Below, in pieces: positions 22,701-33,235 of a stretch of 64,000 nt of DNA (within the stretch, counting starts at the first letter, position 1; each line of letters starts with the position of its first letter). The stretch covers positions 1,798,849 through 1,862,848 of the forward strand of contig CAUYUJ010016059.1 of NCBI GenBank assembly GCA_963575745.1, read 5' to 3'. The notes under the pieces were generated by a model that had not been told where the DNA came from, searched no databases, and saw only the letters and a list, made by a program, of their open reading frames with translations. The position numbers and the translations under genes were made by a program. The DNA comes from Prorocentrum cordatum. Its lineage: Eukaryota > Sar > Dinophyceae > Prorocentrales > Prorocentraceae.

Positions 22701-25378
22701 ATCGTTTGTCTGGAGTTTATCTGGAATTTGATAAAATCTTGAATTTGTCTGGAATTTGTCTGGAATTTGAAATTCCAGATAAACTCCAGACAAACGATTG
22801 ACAAACGACAGATAAACTCCAGATCTGGAATTTCACATGGTTGCACACTTTGCATTTCGGTCCCCACCTGGGTTGCAACACGTGCACGTTGTGTGTATGT
22901 CAGCTGTGCGAAACAAGCGGGCTGTGCGTTGAAAAAAACCGTCAGTGCACGTCCTGTCAGCTCGATTTCTGGTCGAACGGACACCCCCCCAACACAACAC
23001 GCTCCTGGATTTCAACATCAGCTCGTGTAATGGATACACCAGGACTATATACAATGGCAGGAATGATGTAAGTTTGTGAACGGGTGTACATGTATGCTAC
23101 ATGCACTGCCCGTCGCATTGCGTGCATGCGCACGTGCATCGTGAACATGTGTATTGACATTCCACCACCTCCGCATCCTCCTCCCATTCCTCATCCTTAT
23201 CCCCGCGCCATCGCCATCTTCCCCCTGGTCATCATCATCCGCCCTGCCCCCGCATCCCATCCCTCATCCTCCGTCCCATGATGTAATAAGGGAGGGGGGT
23301 GAGGCGGGGGGGCCACCCCATGAGAGGAGCGAGAGAGGCCACGGAGCCAGGAGAAGGGCGAGTGAGGGGGTGGAGAGCACGAGTACCTACACGCGTGCGT
23401 TATGCAGGAGGCGCGGTCATGAATTTTGAAAACGTAGATACCTCACACATCGCATGCATACATGGGGAATGAGGTGAGGCGGGGGGGCACCCCATGAGAG
23501 GGGCGAGAGAGGCAACGGAGCCAGGAGAAGGATGAGTGAGGGGGTGGAGAACATATGCATAATCAAACGCCTGAAATGCCGCATCAAGCTGACATGCACG
23601 CGACAAATCTCACATGAGGCACACCACCAATCTCATACGTACACTCAGGACTAGAATCGCGACGCGCGGGTCGAACGGGCAGACGGGCGCGCCAAATGGA
23701 ACGGGCAACCACAATCTGATATATTTAACGAAAACATCGCGGGAGAGAGATGGTGACATGGGGGCGGCGGGAGTCCGCCTCCCAAGGCCCCTGCGCCCGC
23801 GTCACGAACAATGGGCTACCGCCCCCCTCAGTGCGCCTTCCCTTCGGCTCTACCTCGCCCCTGATTCCCCCCCCTCCTCCACCCGACGTCCCCCCCCTCC
23901 TCCGCCCGACGTCATCCACCTCAGCCAGCCTACCCAGTCTCCTGCCGTTCCTCCTCCCCCCGATGACGGGGCTGGCGAGGTGAGAGTTGAACGGGGGCAA
24001 GATATGGGGCGAATGATAATGGATTTGATACATGCATGTATACCCCTAAACATCATGTTCAAACACATGATGTGCACCCCTTGCCCCCATGCGAACGCTC
24101 ACCCAGCCGAGTGGCGGTCGCGAAACTTTTACAGATCAAGCTGTATACCAGGTTCCCTGGCACCATCGAACGCCTTACGACCGCACGACAGAAACGTTCA
24201 TCTGATCTCACGCGCGCATCTCACATAACTCAAAACACTAAACTGTGGGGGGGAGCTCCCACTTCACTGCAAATCCCTAAACTGCAATGTCGCTCCCCGA
24301 AATTCGACAGTCAATATGAACCTCGTCACATGCACTTGCTCGCGCGCACCTGCGCAAACTAAACCTACCACTCTGAATGCTGACACTCTACTTCATACAC
24401 GGGTTGCGGTATTCCACTGTGGCCGTCTTGGTCAAGCCCCTCTGGCAATTGGTGAGCATGACGTCCCTGAACACACGATGGTGGAATTTGAACTTCTTGC
24501 CAGCAACCTCAACCAAAAGCGTCTTCTTGGGCAACGAATCATCTGGCTTGTACAGGCATTACGATTTATCTGTTGCGTAGACGGCGAACAACTCGCCATA
24601 TAAAGGGTGAATGGCACGACGGGGGAGATCGATCTTGTCATCTTTCATGCCCTTGCCAGCAGGCGACCCCTTCGGTGGTGTCTTGAGAATCCTGGGGCTC
24701 TTTTTGGTGTTTTTTTTGGCCGATGGGGTCTTCTTGGGCACCTCGTCGTCGTCGCCAGCGGCCGCGGACAGGGGCTCCTTGATTTCAGCCTGGCGGATTG
24801 CGAACGATTGAAACCAGAAACAACGCTAAACATATGGGATGTTGTTTTGGTTAGGCCAGCCCTTGCCATTCAAACACCCGGAGGTGGTTGCGACCTTTGT
24901 TCCTGAACCCCGTCCCCAAACAGTCCTCATTTTGCAGGGACACATCAGCGTCCCCACGTGCTCTTGGATTTGGGTCATCAAAAGGCAATATAAACCCTCA
25001 GCGCAAACCACCCCAAATATGCATGCAGTTGGGCGCCCGCTGGCATGCACTGGTCCACCACTTAGCCGTCCTCAACACGCTTTGCGTGGCAGGGAATAAC
25101 GCCAAGCGGTGGCCCCAATAGACACCCAACGGCATGCGTACGTGGCGTGAAACAACTCTGCGTTGAGAGAACCCCTTGAAGGCCTTCAACTTCTGTTTGG
25201 AGGTCGGCACTGCAGGGGGCCCTTTTGCCAACGCCAAAAGCTCCTCCTCGGGCGAGGCCTTGCGGCCCGTCTTGGAGCGGCCACGCGCGCTGGTCAAAGG
25301 GTCGGCCGCGGAGCTTGCCGTGTCCTGCTTCTGGGCCTTCCCGTGGGACATCAGCCACTTGCCCAGGGCCTGTCGCGG
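17262..25378 (-). CDS. Gene 2 of the 21-kb transposon: spliced Lys-rich protein, unknown
   Basis: A chain of protein-like exon blocks on the minus strand runs from about 25378 to the stop at 17262. Approximate blocks are 25378-25150 (GKWLMSHGKAQKQD), 24805-24390 (EIKEPLSAAAGDDDE, then LLVEVAGKKFKFHHRVF), 22290-22070 (FIGMKKPAAAGSSTAIV), 21720-21600 (TALAKLVAMCKGKSFEAKKA), 21200-20980 (MTRMYGTFKTAREKD, LLGAWLKDQVAF), 20610-20440 (RKQLEDKYGEEEAAELIDNK), 20130-19930 (KRKQWLDTDDLAEKEMARQ), 19560-19330 (FENMGVLSSEEHDSDEE), 19075-18930 (DWDCNACDEIQADADMIYE), 18465-18390 (LMKNAKQNKEGVTKAELAK) and 17417-17262. The codons favour AAG and GCC. I recall similar lysine-rich multi-exon proteins in dinoflagellate genomes but no function. 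The first exon is not found. An in-frame TAA at 24559-24561 is either within a short unrecognised intron or a disabling stop. Confidence 0.55.
18100..18195. repeat. GGA microsatellite inside gene 2
   Basis: GGAGGAGGA runs with GATGAG interruptions. Read on the minus strand it is TCC. Frames across it are poly-Ser, poly-Pro or poly-Glu artefacts. Confidence 0.85.
18488..18715. repeat. Long GGA tract just upstream of a gene 2 exon
   Basis: About 225 bp of GGA with GGGGGA interruptions. On the coding strand it is a TCC/pyrimidine tract that ends next to the acceptor (GCGCCCAG) of the exon near 18465. Confidence 0.88.
19560..19842. repeat. Long GGA tract just upstream of a gene 2 exon
   Basis: About 280 bp of GGA and GGGGGG sequence. 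On the coding strand it is a TCC tract leading into the exon that starts near 19560 (FKTLRADFENMG). Confidence 0.88.
20215..20330. repeat. Degenerate CCGACAGA/CGCCGAC repeat in an intron
   Basis: Short units of CCGACAGA, CGACGCCGGCC and GCCGCCGACAGAGCG follow one another between two gene 2 exon blocks. Confidence 0.7.
20655..20815. repeat. GGA/GGAT-rich tract in a gene 2 intron
   Basis: Purine-rich GGAGGA and GATGAGGA sequence; a pyrimidine tract on the coding strand, immediately 5' of the exon near 20610. Confidence 0.75.
22674..22825. repeat. Perfect 56-bp foldback built from minisatellite words
   Basis: Arms 22674-22729 and 22770-22825 are exact reverse complements with a 40-bp spacer. 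They contain GTTTATCTGTCGTTTGTC, the same words as the 33-bp minisatellite. It would form a very stable cruciform or RNA hairpin. It lies between gene 2 exon blocks. Confidence 0.92.
22830..24385. other. Non-coding stretch with two copies of a 90-bp repeat
   Basis: No convincing exon. Two copies of the dispersed repeat lie at about 23290-23385 and 23470-23555, sharing CCACCCCATGAGAG, GGCGAGAGAGGC and ACGGAGCCAGGAGAAGG with 12815-12870. It is probably a long intron of gene 2. Confidence 0.6.
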
Positions 25379-25379
25379 A

Positions 25380-26120
25380 CGGGTGTCACACGGATATAGG
25401 GGGGAAGGTATGGAACATTGTATTGCCCCTCGACAAATCAGTCCTCTGTCTCACCCTGTACCCTCGCCTCGCCTCCCCCAATGCACTCTTGCTCCGCTCT
25501 ACCCTCCCTCATGTCTGCCCCCCCTCGTCGCCGCCGCCCCCCCCCCTCCCCCCAAAAAAGACAGCATCCGCACCATTGCATGGACTCTCCCTATCCTTGC
25601 CCCCCCCCCCCGCGCTCGGAGACGGACATGCGATGGTTGCGCGGGTGCAAAATTGGGAACGACGAACGTGGGCGAATTTAGCGACTGATCTTAGAATGTC
25701 ATGGGCCTCGCGGGGGGCGAACGTTAAACGGGCGATAGTCATTGGTAATCGATGCCTCCCCCAGGACCTGCGCTACTGCGAAAACACCAGTTTGTTATTG
25801 CGCGTGTGCGTGTGTGCGTGTGAAGGTGCGCGCATGTGTTGACATTACTACATGGGCGCACGTCCCGATCACCCTCCCGCTGCACCCTCGCATGTTCATC
25901 CTCACTGTCATGCATGTTATGTGGTTATCAGGCGGTCGGAATGCTGTCCTCCCATCCTCAAGACGATGACGGTGAACGCACGATGCCAACTCGAAATCGC
26001 TTCGGCACAGCTTGTCGTGACGTTCTGCGATGCTCAAACCTGCGCAGCTCGCATAACCCAAAAGCCTAATACATTCAAAAGAATGCAACGTTGTATCAAC
26101 CCTAGCTGCGGCCGAAATCC
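25380..26120. other. Spacer between gene 1 stop and gene 2 first recognised exon
   Basis: Contains C-rich tracts (25540-25610) and GT/GC dinucleotide-rich sequence (25798-25835). The promoter and first exon of gene 2 should lie here but I could not identify them. Confidence 0.5.
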
Positions 26121-26122
26121 TA

Positions 26123-28557
26123 CTACTTGCTGGCACTGCCCTTCAGCCACGCAGCCATCGCGACGATGACATCATCCGTCATCTCGTCAGACTGGCTGGG
26201 TGGCTGCTCGGACAGGGCGTTCGCGCGAAGGCGCTCCAAAGAAGACGCGCTCTCAACGTGCATCGGTGCTGAGGGGGCCGACGGGTACGCCAAACTGCGT
26301 TCCGCACGGGCCGTCGCTGCTGGGGATGGCGAGGCAGAATGCACGGGCATCGGCTGCTCAGCTGGCGTTGTCGGGGCTGGCGGGAGCTCTGCTGGTGGGG
26401 TAGGCGATGGTGCCGCCGCTGGTGATGCCGTCTGTGATGTCGGTGCTGGCGACGCCGCCGCCTGCGGTGAGCGGTTCGATGCTGCTGATGCTGCCGACGT
26501 CTTGGATGACATGCGGCGACGTTTAGGACGGGGGGTGTCTTGGGCACCAGGCGATTCGCTGCTCGCCACATCTTCGACCGCACCCTCGCTCGGCTCAGAG
26601 AAACTCATCGAAGGGAACCTCATGAACGCATACATTGACCTCTGGCGGGCATGCGATCCCAGGAGGTTCCTGACCATATCACCGATAAGCTCGAAATACT
26701 CCCCGAGTAACCATGGGTCTTTTTTTGCCTTCGGGAACGAGGTTAACCAATGGCTTCTGCTCGCGATGGGGAGGGGGACGGCGACGGGCGCGTGTCTTTC
26801 TGGTTTATGAAAGCCAGAGTTGCCCCCGCCATCCCTGCAGCCCCACGCGAACAGAAACGTAGTGGGTTACCATTCCCCCGCGTGACCCCCTCCAACTCGC
26901 GAAATTGAGCGTCACCGTGCATAATGACGACTTGTTCAAGATGGCCTGTTCGCGGGTTCTGGATCCAGGTCTTGGTGCGAAACGAGAGGGCGAGGGCCAC
27001 GAGCCTGGCAACAATCGGGTGTTCCCAGACCATGCTCAAAGGGTGGTGCTGCCACACGGTGTTCACCTTCGAAACTGTCTAGCGGCAGCGCGAGACTGTC
27101 TCGAAGCCGCGGGGGGTAGAGGCTACCGAATCGGAAGGTTTCGGTTGGCTGGGGCACGTGGAGGAAATCAGGTTTGCACGAATTCGACTGGGCAAAATTT
27201 CACGAAGGCACGCGATATGTTCTCAACCTGGAACCAATCAAAAACTGTCAGGAGACTTCGCTCGGAGCGGGCCATGCGAAACACGGATTGGGACCTCGGG
27301 TGGAGAAGGGCGACGGGGACGGGGGTCAAATGAAGGAAGAGAGAGGCAGGGGAGGTAGGAGGCGGACGAGGGGGAGCGAGGCGGCGGAAAGAAGGGGGAT
27401 GGAGGTGGAGGATGCATGCCGGGGCGCTACCCTTTCCCCCTCCACCTTGCGGAGCCACATGACCACCGACATCATGCACCACATGGCAATCTCCCGATTG
27501 GCTTCCTTGACCTGGAAGTCCGAGGAGCACGCGTGCGAGGCAGATGGATCTCGCACACGGTCGCGCGGCAGCCACGTGCGCACGTCGGGGTAGATCCAAG
27601 CCACACCGCCTGGGCGCACCCGCATGCACAGCGCATGATGTTCTCGAGGCCAATCAAGCGACGAATGTTGAAATGCACACCGTCGGCTGGATCCACCGTC
27701 GCGTACGGGCCAGACTTTGCAGCCGCCTGCCCGATGTCGCCAGCGTCGCGGTTGGCGTCTAAAACGACGAGGTCGCGAGGCCCGTCTGGCGCGTACAAGC
27801 TCAAGACGGGCAGCACATTGAGCACATATGACCATATCACATGGTTATGTGGAGACTGGAGCTTCTGGAAGCGATACGGACAGAAACTGTGCTCGGCGCA
27901 GCAATCGTTGCAATCGTCTGGGGCCATCGCCGCCATCTCGCGAACTCCCGAACTGCGCCGACGGAGGAGGTGCGATTCGCCCCGAGATCGCGGGCAGCTC
28001 GGGCCGCAAATGGCTACGGATGGGGAAGGGAAATGCGCGCCACGGCACCAGAAAACGGGAACAACCCCTGGCAAAGGTGAGACGGCCCAGATCCACAACC
28101 CTTGCACCACACCTGCTAGCGCTGGCGAGCGCGCCCCGAGGCTGCGACGCGCGGTCATCATCTCGCCTGTTCCCAGCCGCCGCATGCTACAACATGTCGG
28201 ATCCGTTCGCCCCACACCAACATCAAGGATCGGCAGACGCATTTCAAGACACTCGAGCGCAAAGCGCGGAGGAGGAGGACAGGCAGCTGAGGGAGGATGA
28301 GGAGGGTGCGGATAGCGAGGATGGCGAGGTGGACGAGGATGACGTGGGGGGACGGGCAAGGAGGGGGAGGGGAAGGGAATGGCGGGGGGCGGGGGAAGGC
28401 AAGCGGAAGAGTGAGCGAACTGCGAACTAGGAATGACACGGGGCGGGAGGAGAGCAGGCTGCGAGATGGGAGAGGATGTGGACGGTGCGGAGGATGAGGC
28501 TGGGCGAGGAGGGCGAGGAGGGCGAGGTGGAGGAGGACGACGTGGAAGGATGGGCGA

Positions 28558-28605
<48 letters not shown>

Positions 28606-31600
28606 CGGGGGGGGGGGAGGGCAAGGAATGGCACGGGGCAGGAGACGCCCACCCCCCTCTGCGAGCCTTCAGGCGCTCGTCCTCGGAATCTGGCTCGGTC
28701 TCGTCGTCCAGCTCGGCCTCGTCGTTGGGCTCGGCCGCGTCGTCGGGCTCGGCCTCGTCGTTGGCCTCGTCGTTGGGCTCGGCCTCGTCGTGCTCGGCCT
28801 CGTCGTGCTCGGCCTCGTCGGGCTCGGCCTCGTCGGGCTCGGCCTTGTCGGGCTCGGCCTCGTCGGGCTCGGCCTCGTCGTCCGGCTCGCGCGGGAAGTC
28901 GGAGTCGTCCTCGCCGCCGTCCTTCTTGGGGTGTACGCACAAAAAAAGGAACGCTACGCAATCATCTTGATCCTCTCCCTCCTGGACCCCCCCTCATCAT
29001 CCTCCTGCTCAACCTCCACCTTCCTCGTCCCCTCAAACTCCTCTTCCGCCTCCTCCCCCTCCCCATCCTCTCCCTTCTCATCAAGATCAACATGTTCCTC
29101 CGTCGCCCGCCACCCGTCAACCGCCTCCATCTGCCTCGTGCTCCTCCTCCTCCTCCTCCTCCTCCTCCTCCTCCCCCTCCTCCTCGTCATCCTCCTCCAG
29201 CCCCGTAGCGCGCACGCTTGGCAACTATATGGCGTGCATCTGAGGCGGGGGAGGAGGAGGAGGAGGAGGAGGAGGAGTTGGATGTAGAGCGTACGTTTCA
29301 CTGGACTGGAGGAGGAGGACGAGGATGAGGGGGGATGAGGCGGAGGAGGAGAGGGAGGAGGGGGAGAAGGAGGAGGACGATGATGAGGTGGAGGGGCACG
29401 AGACGGAACATGAACAGGAGCAGGATCAGGAGGAGGAGGAGCAGGGGGGGCAGGAAGAGGAGGAGGAGGAGGAGGAGGAGGAGGTGGAGGAGGAGGGAGG
29501 AGGAGGAGCAACAGCAGCAGGATAACCAGGAAAGGAGGAGCCCCCCTCCCCCACGCCCCACCACGTCCTGCACTGGGAGGATGTCGCCCGAGCTGTCGTC
29601 CTCCTCACCAGCGTCCGCCTGGGCGGGCCATCATCGCCATCCTGATCCCTCGCCACCCTCTCATCCTCACCACCCTCTCATCCCGATCATCCTCACCACC
29701 CTCTCATCCTCGCCACCTTGGCCACCGCCCTCATATTCGCCGCCCTCCTCGCCGTCGCTGCGCCCATCCTCATCGCACCTTCTCTTATTCCCTGCCCCGC
29801 ATTCACCTCCTCATCCTCCTCCTCCTCCCCCCCCCCTTCCTCCCCCCCTCCTCCTCCTCCTCCCTCCTCCTCCTCCTCCTCCTCCTCCTCCTCCCCCTCC
29901 TCCTCCTCCCCCTCCTCCTCCTCCTCCTCCCCCCCCCCTCTGCATCCGCCCCCATCCCCCCTCGTCCAGATGACCCCCTCTCCGCCCCCCGAGCCCAGCG
30001 CCGCCTCCACCGAGACGCTCGGTCCCCCCATCAGGTGGAGGTAGTGGTTGATGGAGTCCACCTCCGCGGCAGAGCAGCCCGTGATCGCCTGTCTCCTCCC
30101 CATCCTCTTGTTCCTCCTCCATCTCCTTCCCCCATCCTCCCCCCCCTCCTCCTCAGCCTCCTTGTTTCGTCCCCCCTCCTCCTCCTCACCCCCTCTTGCT
30201 CCTCCCCCCTCCTCTCCCTCCTAAACTTGCTAGCCTGGTGTCTCTCCTCCCCCCCCCCCCCTCCTTTCCCTCATCCCCTCCCTCTGATCCACATTTTATC
30301 ATTCCAAAAGCGCCTGTCTCAACCTGATGCTCGAGTCCCTCAACCGTCGCAAATGTTTGAGCACCACGCAGAGCTTCTCTGCGAGGGGCCCCGCTAGGGT
30401 CAAGGACGGCGCGCGCGGGTCCTCCTTGGTGCACTTCGGGCACCTCCAGCGTGACGGGCGGGCCCCACCGAGGGCAAGATGGAGGGCGAGGAGGGGGGAG
30501 GCGGACAAGGTGGACGATGGCAACGAGACGGAGGGCGGTGCAGGGGGGGATAATGAGGAGGAGGAGGAGGAGGAAGAGATAGACAGACGAAGGATGAAGG
30601 AGGAGGATCAGGGGGAGGAGGTGGAGTCCGATTTCGTAGAGGTCCTCTTCCTGGGTTTCGCCTCCTCCTCCTCGTTCTCATCCTCTTCGTGATCTTCCCC
30701 AGGACTGTCGTGTGTCTGTCGATTATATGTAGTTTGTCTGTCGTTTGTTATCGTTTGTCTGTAGTGTGTCTGTCGTTTGCCTGTCGTTTGTCTGTCGGTT
30801 GTCTGTCGTTTGTCTGGCGTTTGTCTGTCGTTTGAAAAACTACATACTATCGTTTGGCTGTCGTTTGAACAAAAAACAACCAGACTGTCGTGTGCATGTT
30901 GGAACATTCCAGACTGTCGATTGTATAATGTCGTTTGCCTGTCGTTTGAAAAAACTCCAGACTGTCGTTTGTCTGTCGTTTGAAAAACTCCAGACTGTCG
31001 TTTGTCTGTCGTTTGAAAAACTCCAGACTGTCGTTTGTCTGTCGTTTGAAAAACTCCAGACTGTCGTTTGCCTGTCGTTTGAAAAACTCCAGACTGTCGT
31101 TTGTCTGTCGTTTGAAAAACTCCAGACTGTCGTTTGTCTGTCGTTTGGAAAACTCCAGACTGGCGTTTGTCTGTCGTTTGGAAAACTCCAGACTGTCGTT
31201 TGTCTGTCGTTTGGAAGGAAAAACACACCATCCTCATCCTCATCCTCTTACCCAGCCACGGCACTTGTCGATGACCACCAAACACGCGCCCCGCAAGTTG
31301 GACCACTTGACCTCTGCGCCAGGCACGTTGCGCAGGAGGAGGTCCACCTGGGGACATGGGCCCAACCGCCGATACCCCCACCCCCCCTCGTCGGGGGGCG
31401 CGAGGGGGCGGCAACGGACTTAAGTAATGTTTTTTTTTTGGTCTGGACGGCCACCAAGGGGAACATATTGTGCAATGACCTCGCGCACGCAGCGCGAGGC
31501 TTCGTCAAATAATTGTACGAGTGCAGGGCGAACGATTTCCTGCACCCGTACTGCGCGACGTGCGCCTTGAACTTTTTCCCCAGCTCGACGGGGTCCACGT

Positions 31601-32500
31601 CGGGCACGGCGACGCGGAGAGGCGTCGACACCGCGGGCGCCATGGCAGGCGATGCTCTGCGCGAACTCGCGCGGGGGCCCAACATGGGACAGCCTTGAGC
31701 ACTGGGCTCGCGGCTTACAGTGCAAAGGCGCAGGGGCCAGGGCGGCGCAGGGCCACGAGTGGGGATGGGCCAACCAGGACTGGCACTGACGGGGCAAAAC
31801 ACGTGGACAAGGGACATTAGAAGGAACGGGCCACAAATGGGAACGGTGGAAATGAGACGGGCGATGGCAATGATGAGGCAGATGAGGTGCAGGGGGGCGA
31901 TGGAGGGAAGGGGGCAAGGAACATGGGGATGATAAGGGGGATAAGGATAATAAGTAGGATAAGGGGATAAAGCTAGGTGGGAAGGATAATGAGGATAAAA
32001 GGGGGAAATGGTAAGGAGGAGAAGGATAATCAAAACACCACCTTCACGCGCGAATCCAGTACAAGCGGAAGGGCAGCTCCTTGACCCGCTTGTACAAGAG
32101 CATCTGGACGCCCGCCGCGTCCTCCCATGTCATCATGAGATGCTCTGGCATCTCGTGCTGGCCTGGCACGCGGACCTGCTTGATCACGAAGGCGGGCTGG
32201 CCCGCCACCCATCCCTCGTCCACGTGCCACTTTAGCGGCATGGCCCCTCCGCCCATCGGCGGCGTGATCACCGCGATGGCGTCGGGGCACCCAGGCCATG
32301 GCGCTGGCGATGCCCGCGCCATGGCATCGTGCACCCATTGGCGCTTGGGGGTCCGCTTTCCAGCTGGCCCCGATCTCGGGAGCCCTCTCCCCACGTCGCC
32401 GACCTCCTGGACGCGCCATGGCGCGCCCAGGCCAGGGGGCGGGGGTGGGCCCCCGATCTCGAGCACAAGACACATACAGGGTATCATTGCGCTCGGGGCT
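26123..32500 (-). CDS. Gene 1 of the 21-kb transposon: spliced protein, unknown
   Basis: Minus-strand exon blocks, from the 5' end, are 32400-32046 (RQWVHDAMARA, MPLKWHVDEGW, EHLMMTWEDAAGVQML), 31640-31440 (ELGKKFKAHVAQYGCRKSF), 31347-31252 (LLLRNVPGAEVKWSNLRGA), 30450-30300 (CPKCTKEDPRAPSL), 30100-30000 (SINHYLHLMGGPSVSVEAAL), 28935-28670 (acidic DEAEP repeats), 27960-27620 (CAEHSFCPYRFQKL, YAPDGPRDLVVLDANRD), 27640-27430 (GGVAWIYPDVRTWLPRD), 27066-26890 (HPLSMVWEHPIVARL) and 26735-26123 (DPWLLGEYFELIGDMVRNLL, ending AAWLKGSASK). The exon 31347-31252 is well defined: acceptor CCCCAG, 96 nt, donor GTAAGAG. The frame shifts near 27630, from an unseen intron or a lesion. No function is assigned. 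The acidic repeats and paired CxxC (CPKC) suggest nucleic-acid association only weakly. Confidence 0.5.
28559..28618. repeat. Poly-G tract in a gene 1 intron
   Basis: More than 40 consecutive G followed by C and more G. Strong quadruplex potential; the length in the assembly may be inexact. Confidence 0.85.
28670..28935 (-). CDS. Acidic-repeat exon of gene 1
   Basis: The plus strand shows CTCGTCGGGCTCGGC-type 15-bp repeats. The minus strand encodes tandem DEAEP/DEAEH pentapeptides flanked by HPKKDGGEDDSDFPREPDD and DSEDERLKARR. Its length variation by whole 15-bp units would keep the frame. It is placed in gene 1 by context. Confidence 0.45.
29130..29560. repeat. TCC and GGA microsatellites, opposite polarity side by side
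   Basis: TCC repeats at 29138-29200 are followed by GGA repeats at 29245-29275 and 29300-29515. The two could pair as an inverted purine/pyrimidine repeat. The frames are Ser/Leu/Pro/Glu runs. Confidence 0.8.
29800..30290. repeat. TCC-rich tracts in gene 1
   Basis: TCC with C-runs at 29808-29940 and 30105-30275 flank the short exon block at about 30000-30100 (HYLHLMGGPSVSVEAAL on the minus strand). Confidence 0.8.
30710..31220. repeat. Clean 33-bp minisatellite in a gene 1 intron
   Basis: Eight or more nearly identical 33-bp units (CCAGACTGTCGTTTG plus TCTGTCGTTTGAAAAACT) at about 30957-31215, preceded by a degenerate GTTTGTCTGTC run. It has the same unit and orientation as 15440-16110. It is immediately downstream (minus sense) of the 31252 splice donor. 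Confidence 0.93.
31252..31347 (-). CDS. Well-defined 96-nt internal exon of gene 1
   Basis: Exactly 32 codons between CCCCAG (acceptor) and GTAAGAGG (donor). It encodes a block with LLLRNVPGAEVKW and ACLVVIDKC and is phase 0 at both ends. Confidence 0.65.
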
Positions 32501-32985
32501 TGAGAACAATATCGCGTGATAGGAAAAAGGAGGAGGGTGACAGGCGAGCAAGGTATGGAGGGCGGCAGGGAGGGTGGCAGAGTGGCAGGCAGGGGAAGTG
32601 GCAGGAAGGGTGGAAAAGAAGGGCGGCGGGGGATGTACGAAAATACGCGTGTGGATGTTGAAATTGAAGGACGGGGTGGAAAACAGAGGGGAACCAGCCT
32701 ATCACAGCATAGCATAGCATAGTTGGAACGCCAGCAGGAATGACCGCGCATGCTTTGAACTCACCAAACAAAACTTCTGTAGCCACAACCCAACCGATGC
32801 CACGCACGATCCCATTATCGATATCAAGCTAATCGGCATACATGTATCTATCGTTTTCGGGCCGACCTCCTTATCGATCTCACTACCCACCGCGCGCTGC
32901 CTTTGAACCTTTGTCACGCGCGGCGCCTTGCACAACGCCGCCTCGAGACGCCTCAACATACCTGTCGTCGCCATGATTCGGCAGC
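32500..32985. other. Probable upstream region of gene 1
   Basis: A GGCAGG-rich patch at 32565-32610 and a short (AGCAT)n run at 32703-32720. No exon recognised; the gene 1 start and promoter are expected here. Confidence 0.4.
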
Positions 32986-33100
32986 GGTTTCCAGGAAAAC
33001 GCCAGACAAACGACAGACAAACGACAGACAAACGATAGATAAATTCCAGACAAACGCCAGATTTACACTTATCTGGAATTTTAAACAATGGGTAGCGAAC
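32985..33100 (-). repeat. Minisatellite words at the right end of the 21-kb transposon
   Basis: GACAAACGACAGACAAACG repeats and CCAGACAAACGCCAG lie just inside the subterminal repeats, in reverse orientation to the two internal arrays. GACAAACGCCAGAT is shared with the left end at 12471-12484. Confidence 0.8.
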
Positions 33101-33103
33101 GCT

Positions 33104-33235
33104 CTAAAAAATGGGTCGCGACGAAACCAAAAATGGGTAGCGATCTTCATGATCAAATATTTCATCGGGGCCCCATTTTTGAAGCCGGTGCCGGAAAATG
33201 GGTCGCTCCCCATTTTCGCTATCTGCGCCCCATTT
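33104..33235 (-). promoter_or_regulatory. Right subterminal repeats (A4-6)TGGG
   Basis: At least six copies of AAAATGGG or its complement, in both orientations (about 33105, 33130, 33172, 33195, 33210, 33228), two of them followed by TCGC. They mirror the left end. Confidence 0.7.

Noticed and set aside
28433-29287. A 284-codon plus-strand ORF with hydrophobic Leu/Val/Gly repeats resembling membrane segments
   Set aside because: It is the antisense of the acidic-repeat exon plus poly-G and TCC tracts.
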